Part shown: in pieces, positions 11,335 to 21,282 of the stretch | Numbering within the stretch: the stretch's first letter is position 1 | Layout of the letters: the number at the start of each line of letters is the position of its first letter | Assembly: GCF_000210295.1 (NCBI RefSeq) | Contig: NC_026736.1 | Location: forward strand, 744,001 to 808,000 | Direction: 5' to 3' | From: Trypanosoma brucei gambiense DAL972 | Taxonomy: Eukaryota > Euglenozoa > Kinetoplastea > Trypanosomatida > Trypanosomatidae | Length of the DNA: 64,000 nucleotides | Notes under the pieces: generated by a model | Seen by the model: only the letters and a program-made list of their open reading frames with translations | Database searches by the model: none | Told to the model about the DNA's origin: nothing | Program-made: the position numbers and the translations under genes

Positions 11335-13164
11335 TCAACTCTCTTCCACGCAACACTCATCGGCCGCAGTACCATCCGCGGTGCATTCCACAAAGGGCAA
11401 CCCGAGGGTTAACTTGAGGATCGACAGTTGCCACTCCGCCACCTTCGCCCCAAATTGCCCAGAAACTTTACGCTCCATGGCAACATATATGGTTTCAACA
11501 AGAGATGTCTTGCACGAGAGCAAGAAGTTAGAATATGGGGGTGGAGGTGACGGAAGCTCTGATGCGGGCACAGTGCCATTCGCGCCAAGTCGCAACACAA
11601 ACGCGGCATCTGCCTCTATAATAAACTCAGAGGGAAGAAGGGGCACCAAGGAGGCCGCTCCTTCGGTAGAAAAGCGCAACTTATCATTGCTGTACTTGGC
11701 GTAAGACTCAAACATCTTACAACCGACGTGAACGATACGGGCGCCAAGCTTCGGGAAAAACTTACACGTGGCCTTGCTTGCGAAATAGAACTTCTGCTCC
11801 CGAGCAACCTCGTTCCTTACGTAGAGCTGACATGCAGGAAAGGACACCGGAAGACCCAAGGAGCCACGTACTTGCTCCTGAAGCGCTGGCGAACAGAGGC
11901 TAAAGGGCTGTTTGGTTGCGGCTGTGCACACATCCGCATCTTCCAACGGGTAATCCTCCACACATTCCATTGCGGCAAAAAAGAATCCCCCTGTATCCTG
12001 TTGGTGAGGAACAACACGCCGAGCGAAGTGTATGTTCTGTTCCCGCAGGACTTGAGCGTTTGAAAACATAGACTTACGGTAACGGAAACCATGCGCCTGC
12101 TTTGATTGGTTGTAGGCCTCAGCATCTTCAAACGTTCGAAGCTTCTGTGTGAGATCTTTGGTGAGTAGAAACCAATCCGTCTGCCCTGGAACCGTTACAA
12201 AGTCCTTTAGAAAGGGAGCCGGGTCAATAAGGCGGAAAGTGCCTTTTGCCTGTGAGAGACATTCAGACACAACGGCCTCGTCCTCCACAGGATTCAAACT
12301 GCAGGTGGAGTACACCACGATGCCGCCCTTTTTGCAGAGCATCATACCACGTGTTAGAACCCGTACCTGTGTGACGTGTAAATCGGCGCCGTGCACAGTA
12401 TTCCAGCGGGGCCACATATCCATCGATTTCCGTAATGTGCCATCGCCCGAGCACATTACGTCACATAGCACACGGTCAAACTTATCCTCCTTTGGAAGGA
12501 GAGGGAACTGTGTTCCATCATAGTTAGTGACAATTAAATGCGGATGGGCACCAGGTGACCGAGCAGTCTGATGAAGCAGCACATCAAGACGTGCCACATT
12601 CAGGTCGTTTGCCACCACAACGCCATCCTGATTCGAAGATATAACTGCCTCCAGTATCTGTGAAGTTTTGCTCCCAGGCGCAGCACACATGTCAAGGACC
12701 CGATTCCCTGGAGCCACCTGCAGCAGCACGACAGGGATCATACTTACGGTTTCCTGACGGGTGAGGAAGCCTCCTTCATTAAGCGCAGAGATGAGCCGCT
12801 TGACTTCCTTCAGCTCCGTGGTGCGCTTGAGGTCCCCACGAGAAATGGAGCTTTGAAACGCCATATTGTCGGGAATAAATGGAATGGGTTGTACGGGCAA
12901 TGCAGCGTGAAGAAGACGTGATCGCACATACTCCGAGACAGCAGTTGCGCAAGGAACAGATGGGTGTACACGAATAGCCGTGGGCAAAGCCCGGCGAAGA
13001 GCCTCCATGAAGGACTCCCACTCCTCAGCGGGAATGACATTGTCCTTATAGTACGCCTCAAACGCAGCGTTGGATAACGTTGTCACATCGCGTTTATCTG
13101 TCGCCCACTCGCTGTTGGAGCGGCTGCGCTTGATTCCGCCCCTTCTGTTGTGATTTCGGCTCAT
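11335..13164 (-). CDS. NSUN2/Trm4-type RNA (cytosine-5) methyltransferase
   Basis: 609 residues. This is the RsmB/NOP2/Sun fold, subgroup NSUN2/Trm4, which methylates cytosine in tRNA. The SAM-binding motif I is VLDMCAAPGSK (about 157-166). The acidic SAM contact is in VVVANDLN. Motif IV is CDVMCSGDGTLRKSMDMW, with the release cysteine at Cys238 and the NSUN2-like SGDGTxRK. The motif VI nucleophile is in YSTCSLNPVEDEAVV (Cys288). A C-terminal region of about 280 residues contains a PUA-like part, as in Trm4. The residue before the motif IV cysteine is Met where the family has Pro. The frame is open to 13302, but those 46 residues are hydrophobic and precede an AG acceptor at 13226-13225. The ATG at 13164 gives the basic MSRNHNRRGG start usual for this family. 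Confidence 0.88.
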   Translation of the reverse strand: MSRNHNRRGGIKRSRSNSEWATDKRDVTTLSNAAFEAYYKDNVIPAEEWESFMEALRRALPTAIRVHPSVPCATAVSEYVRSRLLHAALPVQPIPFIPDNMAFQSSISRGDLKRTTELKEVKRLISALNEGGFLTRQETVSMIPVVLLQVAPGNRVLDMCAAPGSKTSQILEAVISSNQDGVVVANDLNVARLDVLLHQTARSPGAHPHLIVTNYDGTQFPLLPKEDKFDRVLCDVMCSGDGTLRKSMDMWPRWNTVHGADLHVTQVRVLTRGMMLCKKGGIVVYSTCSLNPVEDEAVVSECLSQAKGTFRLIDPAPFLKDFVTVPGQTDWFLLTKDLTQKLRTFEDAEAYNQSKQAHGFRYRKSMFSNAQVLREQNIHFARRVVPHQQDTGGFFFAAMECVEDYPLEDADVCTAATKQPFSLCSPALQEQVRGSLGLPVSFPACQLYVRNEVAREQKFYFASKATCKFFPKLGARIVHVGCKMFESYAKYSNDKLRFSTEGAASLVPLLPSEFIIEADAAFVLRLGANGTVPASELPSPPPPYSNFLLSCKTSLVETIYVAMERKVSGQFGAKVAEWQLSILKLTLGLPFVECTADGTAADECCVEES

Positions 13165-13807
13165 GCGGTGCCACTTTTCCCTCTCGAGAGCCCCGGTCCT
13201 GCCAAACCGATCAACGCCCCAAACCTGTGGTAGCAAATGGAAAGCATAAGCGGCAGCGGCGGCGGGAAACACGAGGAGGTGAAACAAACAAACAAACCAC
13301 ATGCGGCCAGAAAAGGAGACAAGGCGGTGTTGGTGATGAGACAGAATACGAAGTCATCATTGCAAGGACAGCACAATAAGACCAATTCCAAGGAGAATAG
13401 ATGTGATTATTATGGTGTGCTTCAGAGCAACAAGTAGAGGGACAATGTCGCTAGCAGGAGCGATAAAAGAAAAAAAAGAGAAAACGTTTAAAGGAGGGAA
13501 AGTTGCATAGCGTCCCTGTTATAAGCGGGTACCACTTTCCCTCCAAGTTTCCTGCATTCACGAAACACTAACAACAAAGCAAGCACTGCCTGCCACCATC
13601 ATATGGTAGTTACCATACTTTGAGAAGCACCAATGCAACGTCCTATTATCTTCACCTCGTCTAGAGAAAGGAATCGATGTGTCATATTCAAAAGGAAACA
13701 CCGCAATTATTCTTCTTCACTACCCTGAATCTGTCCATAATACTGTCGGCGCGAATGCACGGTCGTACAGGCAACACTTCTCCTGTACAGACAATGTTGT
13801 TTCATCA
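13165..13807. other. Intergenic stretch
   Basis: Contains the 5' leader of the methyltransferase gene and the 3' flank of the small gene at 13.8-14.0 kb. Nothing else recognised. Confidence 0.6.
13225..13226 (-). promoter_or_regulatory. Predicted spliced-leader acceptor AG for the NSUN2-like gene
   Basis: A minus-strand C/T-rich tract ends in CCACAG, 60 nt before the ATG at 13164. Confidence 0.55.
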
Positions 13808-14032
13808 TCACTCCATGTCATACATGACATCCAACTCGCTGTTGTTGTCTGACTGCGGTGGCTTCTCCTCCTTGTGAAACACAGGCGGAGGAGAGCGCGG
13901 TCCATTGACACTGCCATTTAGGCTATTGCTGTTGTTGCCCCGAACCTCAGCTAAGTTGTGTCCGTCCTTTCTGAGCATGTATGATACTGTTGGAGTGGTC
14001 GAAAACTCCTTCAAGGAAACGCTTTTTTTCAT
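13808..14032 (-). CDS. Small hypothetical protein (74 aa)
   Basis: An ATG-initiated frame of 74 codons in the gap between the methyltransferase and the SP-RING gene. The N-terminus is basic (MKKSVSLKEF). An Asn/Ser-rich middle and a Pro-rich segment follow, then an acidic tail ending DVMYDME. There is no signal peptide, membrane segment or known domain. On the minus strand a pyrimidine-rich stretch at about 14230-14160 is followed by AG near 14130, giving a plausible short 5' UTR. Composition is not low-complexity and differs from the T/A-rich intergenic frames. I think it is probably a real small gene, but there is no family evidence. Confidence 0.5.
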   Translation of the reverse strand: MKKSVSLKEFSTTPTVSYMLRKDGHNLAEVRGNNSNSLNGSVNGPRSPPPVFHKEEKPPQSDNNSELDVMYDME

Positions 14033-14478
14033 TGTTTTCCGCTAGAACCAGTACTACCCACACGCCCCTGCCCAACCTAATCTCTCCTTTTTCCTATTTT
14101 ATATTCGTTGCTCCTATTGGGCCTTTGCTATCTGTCTTTAATATCGCAGTTTGTTGCGCAACACAAGGGAAACAAACAGAGGCGGCAGAGTGGAAACGAA
14201 ACGAAACGAGACTACGAAAGCAACCGACCAACCATCAAGCAGAAGGATTTATTTACACTCCATTTTACCACCCGTTGGCGTCCCAACATATGATCTGAAA
14301 CGACGTCAAGCAGTGAAACTCCGGGTCGCTACAGCGAACAAAGGGTGTAAGGTACTGCGCCGCAGTTTTGAACCATCAGAAAGTACATTTTCGCAAGCAC
14401 ACACACAAAAAAAAAAAAATCACACTATGATGAAGGGTCATATGCACCCATGAGCACGTGGCACACTATCGATGTCCT
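14033..14478. other. Intergenic stretch
   Basis: Flank between the small gene and the SP-RING gene. The pyrimidine tract (minus strand, about 14160-14230) probably serves the small gene. An A-run at 14408-14419 is present. No other coding region. Confidence 0.55.
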
Positions 14479-15489
14479 TCACCTCCCAAGCGGGCTCTCG
14501 CCTCGTCGCTGCTCAGCCTCCATCACCACATCACCTTCCACCTTCACACAAACTGGCCGCACCTCCGCCTGCTTCTCCATTACATTGTATGAACCCGACT
14601 GCATGTCCCACACAACAACGCAGTCGACAGAAAGCACCCCGCCATTTCCTGAATAACGAGCCATGGCCTCCGCGAGGGCCTCGTCAACACGAACATTTTG
14701 AAGAGAAGTATACTTTCCACAAAAGGGGCAGTTTGCCGCCGGGGAGGAGTCGCTGTCACTGCTGCTGCCGAGGCCGGCGCCAACACCGCCAGTGCCCCAC
14801 CTTTGGATCAGTGCTCCATCAACACTCTCCCCGCGCCGTACCGCCACAAGCTGTACGGTGCGCACGAATGCACTGAGGTCAAACACTTCATGATGCTGAC
14901 AAAGCACACCGCGGGCGGGAGTCGCAATCACGGAAAGGGAAATGGGATCGCGCAAAGGCAGTTGGCAACGCACAGCAACAGGTCCACTCCCTCCACCTAT
15001 ATCAGACTCACCGCACACTCGCTTTGGGGGCCCCTGATCATTACGTCGCCTCGCAGGTAGTTTTTCGAACAGAGAAAGCTCGGTTATGCAACGTGTGATG
15101 TGCTCCGTGTCCCAGCGGGATGCGGGTACACCTTTGGTTAGATCATCAAGGCGTTGACGATACCTAAGCCTCCTCGTGTTACGCAAGCCTTCAACCTCGC
15201 CTAGCGCGTACGCAAACAACGGAACTTGCGCAGAGGGAGCGGAGCAATTGATGCTTGAACTTAAGGACTCAGCATGCTTTGCCACATCTGAGGCCGCGAT
15301 GGTGTCCAGGGTGGCCAAGCGCCTGCAGAAAGCACCACAGAGCATGGACACCTTGCAAAGGTCGTGTAAAGACGGTGGGGAACGCGAACATTCGCTTTTT
15401 AAAAGACTGACGAGTTGTGATCGCTCTGCCTCCACCGAAGCAGCAGAGCTCATGGAGCGTATCTCCTGCAGTAGTTTCCTGTGCGGCAT
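14479..15489 (-). CDS. SP-RING (MIZ) zinc-finger protein, probable PIAS/SIZ-type SUMO E3 ligase
   Basis: 336 residues. The C-terminal half carries LPLRDPISLSVIATPARGVLCQHHEVFDLSAFVR and then NCPFCGKYTSLQNVRVDEAL (about 176-272). This is the SP-RING/MIZ pattern of PIAS/SIZ SUMO ligases: PxRGxxCxHxxxFDL, then CPxC with a following V-x-x-D helix. The four expected zinc ligands are present (Cys197, His199, Cys254, Cys257). The Cys normally before FD is Val, and the loop between the two halves is long and Gly/Ser-rich. The N-terminal half is helical without a recognisable SAP or PINIT domain. A PIAS-like SUMO ligase acting on VSG expression is known in T. brucei; whether this is that gene I cannot tell. 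The start at 15489 follows the first AG (15503-15502) after a long T/C tract; upstream residues are hydrophobic and probably not translated. Confidence 0.7.
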   Translation of the reverse strand: MPHRKLLQEIRSMSSAASVEAERSQLVSLLKSECSRSPPSLHDLCKVSMLCGAFCRRLATLDTIAASDVAKHAESLSSSINCSAPSAQVPLFAYALGEVEGLRNTRRLRYRQRLDDLTKGVPASRWDTEHITRCITELSLFEKLPARRRNDQGPPKRVCGESDIGGGSGPVAVRCQLPLRDPISLSVIATPARGVLCQHHEVFDLSAFVRTVQLVAVRRGESVDGALIQRWGTGGVGAGLGSSSDSDSSPAANCPFCGKYTSLQNVRVDEALAEAMARYSGNGGVLSVDCVVVWDMQSGSYNVMEKQAEVRPVCVKVEGDVVMEAEQRRGESPLGR

Positions 15490-15501
15490 CAGCCGGACGG
15501 T

Positions 15502-15503
15502 CT
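15502..15503 (-). promoter_or_regulatory. Predicted spliced-leader acceptor AG for the SP-RING gene
   Basis: It is the first AG after a long T/C-rich minus-strand tract, only about 12 nt before the ATG at 15489. Confidence 0.5.
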
Positions 15504-15798
15504 TTGCATAAATGAAACGCATACAACGGCAAAATCGCCAATTGGCAAGGCAAACGTGATGGCAAGCAAGGAGTAAATCAGAAGAAACATAAAACAAACG
15601 GCAGGAGAGAGTGAGAGACACAGGGAAAATGGGTAAGTAGGTTCAGTGGGCATACGGTCCCATTTTAACCGGCATGGTTCGCAAACCAGCAGTGGAGCGG
15701 GGTAACCAAACTCGAGGTGAGGCCCCGTATCAGCTCTCATGCGCATGTTCGGCAGAAATATGCATGTTCTACACAAAAAAAGCAGCCAAGCTGCCATG

Positions 15799-16650
15799 TC
15801 ACGCAGAACCTGCGAGAAGATCCTTCAAACGCCCATCGAAGCGCGTCGTGGGGAAACAGAGTTTAAACATACCCAAAAGTGCCTTGGCCGCAGCCGCCTC
15901 TTCGTTCTGAGACTTGGGCCTTGGACGCTTAAACGAAAAACTACTCTGACTTGGCGTGACGCCTGCGGAGGTTGATGAATCCAACAACTGAGCGGATCTT
16001 ACGTATCCGGTATTTTCCAAAAGAACCCCCGAGGAGATATCGGTGGCCTGCTCACACGTTGAATTCGGGACCTCCGCCTTCAGTTGGGTCGGAAAGGAAG
16101 GCCCTTCGACGGCAGAAGCGGCACTGCCGGCCACCGCCCCGCTCAGGGAGGATCCCCAAGCTGAGGGATCAAGGATGACGGGAGGTGGAGAAACGTTGGA
16201 GCTCTCACTTGGGGACGGCCATGCGCTTCCTTGGCACGATGGTTCCAGACTGTTGCATTCATCAACGTTCAGTCCTTCACCACCTTCATCCCCCTGAGTG
16301 CCGCAGACGCTGTACTTTTCACCCTCTTTGTGGTCTTCTTCAGCACTTGCCCCACTGCAGTCATCTATCATCATTTCAGATTCATCATAACACTCCTCAT
16401 CCCCCTCCCCTTCTTCTTCGTCCCCCTCATCATCCACGGCTTCCTCCTCTTCTTCGTCCCCCTCATCATCATCATCCTCTTCGCCCATCATCACCGTTCC
16501 ACCTTTTCCGTCGGACTCCTCATATGTCCCTTCCTCATTGCTCACACCCTCCATCTCCTCATGAAAGGAAGAGTTGGACGATGGCAGCTCAACGGAACTC
16601 TCTTGTTCATCGTCATCGACGACGAAATGATTGTCATCGTGAAAGCTCAT
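15799..16650 (-). CDS. Acidic hypothetical protein
   Basis: 283 residues from the first ATG (MSFHDDNHF); the frame's earlier start is a GTG. Residues about 10-120 are dominated by Asp/Glu runs with Ser and Gly. The middle is Ser/Pro-rich. The C-terminus is more structured and basic (SFKRPRPKSQNEEAAAAKALLGMFKLCFPTTRFDGRLKDLL). There is no signal peptide, membrane segment or recognised domain. The KRPRPK cluster could act as a nuclear signal, which together with the acidic stretch would suit a histone- or chromatin-associated protein; that is only inference. The adjacent SP-RING gene is in the same unit but gives no functional clue. Confidence 0.65.
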   Translation of the reverse strand: MSFHDDNHFVVDDDEQESSVELPSSNSSFHEEMEGVSNEEGTYEESDGKGGTVMMGEEDDDDEGDEEEEEAVDDEGDEEEGEGDEECYDESEMMIDDCSGASAEEDHKEGEKYSVCGTQGDEGGEGLNVDECNSLEPSCQGSAWPSPSESSNVSPPPVILDPSAWGSSLSGAVAGSAASAVEGPSFPTQLKAEVPNSTCEQATDISSGVLLENTGYVRSAQLLDSSTSAGVTPSQSSFSFKRPRPKSQNEEAAAAKALLGMFKLCFPTTRFDGRLKDLLAGSA

Positions 16651-18824
16651 GCCGCCCCAACTGTGCACGAACCCTCACCGTACCCAGCAGCCGTGGGGAG
16701 GAGAACGAACTGTGACCCCGAAAGGCAGTAACGCATAGCGGTGATGTTAATAGTAGCGAATAAGCAAATCCAAAGAAAGTGAGGAAACGAAGCGGTACGG
16801 TGAAACGCAGAGGCGGAACTGGAAGAAATATGATAAAAAGCAAACCCAATTACACATCGGATGTTTGTCAACTACTTCGTAGTTCGCAAATTAAACAAAA
16901 ATTAGGAGATAAACAAAAAAATGAAAAAGTACCTTGACCCCAGCCCGACACAGAAAAAAAAACCTGAGTAGTTTATCCATAATTATAATAGCAGTGACTT
17001 AGGGACAAAAATATGAAAATCAGCAAAAAAATGACCATGAAGGAACAAAAAAGAGGGGAGTCTGCTAGCAACAGTAATAGCAATCAAACTCCAAAAGAAA
17101 AAAAGGGACAAATATACAGCGCGTTACCGGTTGTTGCTCAACATTTGGTCAGCCAATAGTTTCTTAATTACCTTGTTTCTATTAACCTCTCTTTTATTTG
17201 ACTCCCCAACCACCATTAATGACCTTCCAACGTACAGGTTGCGCTTTAGAGTGTTCCCCTCTTTTCTCCCCCTTTTCCTTTTCCTTTGATTTTGTTTTGA
17301 ATCCATTCTCTTCCGGTTAGTCTTGCTTTGTTGCTGTTGTTATTGTTTTTTGATGGGGAGGGGCCGTTAGTGGCTTCTTCAGTCACCATTTCATACATAT
17401 TACTCCTTCGATCCTCTCTTCTTCCTTCTCTTTATTTGATTTCCCCATCCCTTCCAATGCGCATCCCTTAATTTAAGGTTTGGAATACACTTATCATCGC
17501 AGTGAGAGGATGTCCCCATTTCCCATACACACGTTCATACAAATACATGCATATACATACACATATATCACCCCCCTTTAGCACACCCGGAAGTTCGTAC
17601 GCTTTTAAAGGTGGGCTGAAGTGAATTGGGAAAGTTGGGTTGCGTGACTGAACAAACAAACAAAACTACGCGCGCGCACACACACACACACACACATGCA
17701 AAATCATACGCATACATGCATAAATAAACATATACATATATCTTGACAGCATCAATACTACTGTGAGGCACGAGAGACGACGAGCGTCTCTCCTTTTTTT
17801 TCTTCACCCTCTCCTCCATCTATTTTGAGTCTTACTCGTACAACCCAAAGGCATGTATTGATGTTGTGTGCAGTGCGGTGGTGGCAACGGTAACAATAAA
17901 GCAAGTGACAGAGGAAGGAAGGAAGGAAGGAATGAAGGAAAGAGGAGGGAATAAACCACTAGTGGAGAAATGATATAGAGAAATATAGGAGAAAGGGGAA
18001 AAAATGAACGAAGAAATGAATGGAAAATAAACCAAAGGAAGGGGGAATGGAAGGAAGCAACTTCCTTCCCTTTGTTGCTCCTTCTGTCCCAGAAGCACTC
18101 ACCCCACTCCTCCGCTGATTACGCACAATTATTACAAGCACCACTCATTTCACATTAACAGTTGGTGTACATTTTTCCACTGTCCCTTCTTGGTGGTAGC
18201 CTGCTAAATTTTGTTACATGCTGTTCCCCCCCCCCTTTCACAGCTGTTTGCTTTTCTTATTCCTATCCGAGCTTTATCACACAAGCAGATTACTTGGCGT
18301 TGCTTTCGTCCTCATCATTCGGTCCATGTGTTCACCATTGATTTCTCTAATTCATTGATCTCCACTACATTTTCTTCACATATTCTTACCCCTCATGCAT
18401 GTTTGTCTGGCTTGTCGGTATTCGCCTCCCCATTCACACAAGTGTCTCGCCCCTTTTGTGGAGGAGATCAAGGAGACAAAACTAAAAAAGGAAAAATCAA
18501 AAAGAAGGATAAGAGGGGTCCAACGCGCTGGGGTCACGTGGCCTTAATGCGCCTTTCTGTTTTCATCCTCATTTATTCTCATCATATTCTTTTCCCTCAT
18601 TTGTCCACTTACCCTCATTAAACCCCATAAAATTCGTTTTGGTGTGAATATTCTCCTGTTTTTAACACTTCTTTTTTTCCGTCTGATCGATGATGCTGCT
18701 GTTGTTTTAGTTTCTTAACTCTGTTTCGTGGCCCTCCCGGCTCACGCCTGGCTGACGTGGCGATATATTAGAGAGTGCCCTCCTCATTCTCCCTTTCCCA
18801 GAACTCCGTTACCAGAGGGTCATT
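16651..18824. other. Long intergenic stretch (PFK 3' side)
   Basis: 2.2 kb containing the probable PFK 3' UTR and the acidic gene's leader. It holds a CA repeat near 17676-17696, GGAA repeats near 17912-17935 and mixed AT-rich sequence. A 60-codon Lys/Arg/Asn-rich frame at 17124-17306 lacks an upstream pyrimidine tract, so I do not call it. Confidence 0.55.
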
Positions 18825-20288
18825 TTAGAGCTTGGCCAGTTCCTCGTGGAGGCGGTCGCGATTCCTGTTGATTGCCTCCAGTTCACGGCGGATCTCCAAT
18901 TTACGAGCCAGGCGGACGTCGCTGCCCAGATCCACTGTGATTTCACGCACCTGACGCCACAGCTGTCCGCGGAGGTCGAGCACACGGCGGACGGAAGTGG
19001 CCACCTTGATGGGCACAAGAATATAGTTGTTGTGCCGCATGGCAATAATGCAGCCCGTGGCACCAGCCATTGCCTCATGTACTGCAAGAGTGGCAAGGGT
19101 GGCGCAGAAGAGGGCGTCATTGGCCGACGGTGGGCAAGCACGAATCATGTACGAGGGGTCAATGTATTTAACTGTCGAGTCAGGGTAGCGAGACTTGTTT
19201 GCCTTGAGGAAAGCCTTCACTTTCTCCGTGAGGATAACGCCGATGTCAATCAGCTTCTTGTTGCCAGACGCATCATAACCGCCAGAGCCGCGACCCCAGT
19301 CTTGCCCGAATCCCTCAGCGACGATGATGACGCAGGAACGGGAATGGCAGAATCGGCGCTCCAGAAGGGACATCACCTCCTGCTCGGAGATGGGGTTTTC
19401 AGGAACAAGGCAGATATTCGCCTGCGCACTGGCCACTGCAGCCTGAGCGGCAATGAAGCCGCTGTCACGACCCATGAGCTTCACAACGCCAACACCATAG
19501 TTGGCGGAGACAGCCTCAGCATACGCCGCGCGGATGGCCTGCACAGCCTTCTCAACAGCAGTCTGGAAGCCGAACGTGCGGTGAGAGAAGCTGAGGTCGT
19601 TGTCAATAGTCTTGGGAACACCAAAAACGGAGATGTCAACACCCCGGCGCTTGGCTTCTTGAGAGATGACGAGCGCACCGCGCTGCGTGCCGTCACCACC
19701 GACAGTGAAGAGGATGTTGACACCGAGGCGCTCGAGAGTATCAACCATCTCCTTGGGGTCCTGTGGACCACGGCTGCTGCCTAGGATGGTGCCGCCATAG
19801 TGGTGGATATTGGTGACTCTTCCGCGGTGGAGTTCAATGGCTGTCTGACTGCCCTTCTTGGAAAGGCCCCAGTATCCGAAGCGGAAGCCAATCACGCGCT
19901 TTACGTTGTACACGTTGATGCCGGTAAGGGTGATGGAACGGATGACGTCGTTGAGGCCGGGGCAAATACCACCGCACGTGACAATACCAATGGTGGTCTC
20001 CGTCGGGTTGAAGTGAATGCGCGAGCGGGCAGCAGCAAGTTCGCAAAGGAGTGGGCTCACCGATACAGGGTTCTCCGAAGAGGGTTCATCCCTGGGGCGG
20101 GGGTTGTACATGATGTAATCCGTCTTGTCACGGAACTCTGTGCGCGACGAATATTTTTTGGACGGGTTCGGGTAATCCGCACCGGGGAGGCGGTCCACCT
20201 TGAGGTCCTCCTGAGTCACGCTGTTCAGCATGGCACGGTGGGCCTTGACGAGCTTGCTCGTAACGCGGCTGCGAGATTCAACGGCCAT
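18825..20288 (-). CDS. PFK: ATP-dependent 6-phosphofructokinase, glycosomal
   Basis: 487 residues, the size of the trypanosomatid enzyme. It phosphorylates fructose 6-phosphate to fructose 1,6-bisphosphate, the committed step of glycolysis, inside glycosomes. Motifs seen: GGICPGLNDVIRS (106-118), GGDGTQRG (197-204), PKTIDND (225-231, with the catalytic Asp) and MGRDSGF (272-278). The sequence belongs to the PPi-PFK-like group in overall layout. Gly200 in GGDG, rather than Asp, is the ATP-using form, as known for trypanosome PFK. The protein ends in AKL, a type 1 peroxisomal targeting signal. The ATG at 20288 is the only sensible start. The 312-codon open frame on the opposite strand is a shadow of this GC-rich gene. 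Confidence 0.97.
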   Translation of the reverse strand: MAVESRSRVTSKLVKAHRAMLNSVTQEDLKVDRLPGADYPNPSKKYSSRTEFRDKTDYIMYNPRPRDEPSSENPVSVSPLLCELAAARSRIHFNPTETTIGIVTCGGICPGLNDVIRSITLTGINVYNVKRVIGFRFGYWGLSKKGSQTAIELHRGRVTNIHHYGGTILGSSRGPQDPKEMVDTLERLGVNILFTVGGDGTQRGALVISQEAKRRGVDISVFGVPKTIDNDLSFSHRTFGFQTAVEKAVQAIRAAYAEAVSANYGVGVVKLMGRDSGFIAAQAAVASAQANICLVPENPISEQEVMSLLERRFCHSRSCVIIVAEGFGQDWGRGSGGYDASGNKKLIDIGVILTEKVKAFLKANKSRYPDSTVKYIDPSYMIRACPPSANDALFCATLATLAVHEAMAGATGCIIAMRHNNYILVPIKVATSVRRVLDLRGQLWRQVREITVDLGSDVRLARKLEIRRELEAINRNRDRLHEELAKL

Positions 20289-21282
20289 TTTGCTTTTAGA
20301 ACTTGGATAAAAATTATATGCTGTTTTCTTCTAATTATAACAATATGCTTTAACCTGTGTACGTGTACACATTATTATTTAGGTTTTTGTTCATTTTTGT
20401 TTTGAAAATGAAAAGTCAAAAAAGAAAGATGAAAGATGAAAGATGAAATGAGGAAGAATAGAAAAAACACGTAGTTAACGCGTACCTTTGTACGCTTATA
20501 TTGTCAGACTTTAATGTCACTTACGTTTTAATGTTTGACAGCACATGCAATACGTCCAAGACGGGGAAAAGTGTCGATTACAGGTGGCCCTCCTAAGTTA
20601 AATGTGAAATGTGGTCCAAATGGTCCACGGACTTCCAACAACGGGAGGGCCGTCATGTATCCAACACGCTTCACAAAACTGCTTATCTCCCTCCACAATC
20701 TCCCCATATTTGTCCCGTACCCATACGCACACGCACGCTCATACGAATGCATTGTCTATTCGATACGCACAAAAACTTTCTCATACGATTCCGAATGGTA
20801 TCTAAAATAGCATGAAACTGACTTGAGCATCGTACCACGCACTTACTCACGGCATAACCCCCTCAACAGCAGCGACTACTTCAAAACAAAAAAAAAGGTA
20901 ACAAAAATGACTGAGCAAACAAAAGAAGGAGGGGGGAAACAAAGTAAAAGGACATCACATCCTCACTTATCAGGCGTTAAATAATCTCCTCACACTGTGT
21001 GCTTACCATAGAGAACCTACCAAAGTGCACCACCCAACGCAAATCATTTCCACACCACAGTCTCATACACACAAGGGTTTACGAAATACGGAAATTGGTG
21101 GAGTTCGTGAAGTGGGGGGAGCAGAAAAAAAAAGGAGACCCCGCGCAAGGGATGATATAAAACACAAGAAAGAAACTCGCATGCGGAGGAAACAGTGCGC
21201 TTTGGGGAGGGAAGGGGAGCCCATGAAAATGTGAAAAGCTGTCACCTGCGCTTATGTTTGTTGTTTGCGCGGAGGTGTCCAA
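20289..21282. other. Intergenic stretch
   Basis: About 1 kb between the VPS4 stop and the PFK start. It contains GATGAAA repeats near 20427-20450 and AT-rich sequence. No gene seen. Confidence 0.6.

Noticed and set aside
16185..16731. Pro/His-rich and hydrophobic plus-strand frames opposite the acidic gene
   Set aside because: They are the reverse complement of Asp/Glu codon runs; the acidic minus-strand protein is the coherent reading.
17124..17306. 60-codon Lys/Arg/Asn-rich frame
   Set aside because: No pyrimidine tract upstream on the minus strand, low-complexity start, and no conservation evidence.
18846..19784. 312-codon plus-strand frame opposite PFK
   Set aside because: Antisense shadow of a GC-rich, strongly conserved gene; composition is what the opposite strand of PFK gives and no family resemblance is seen.
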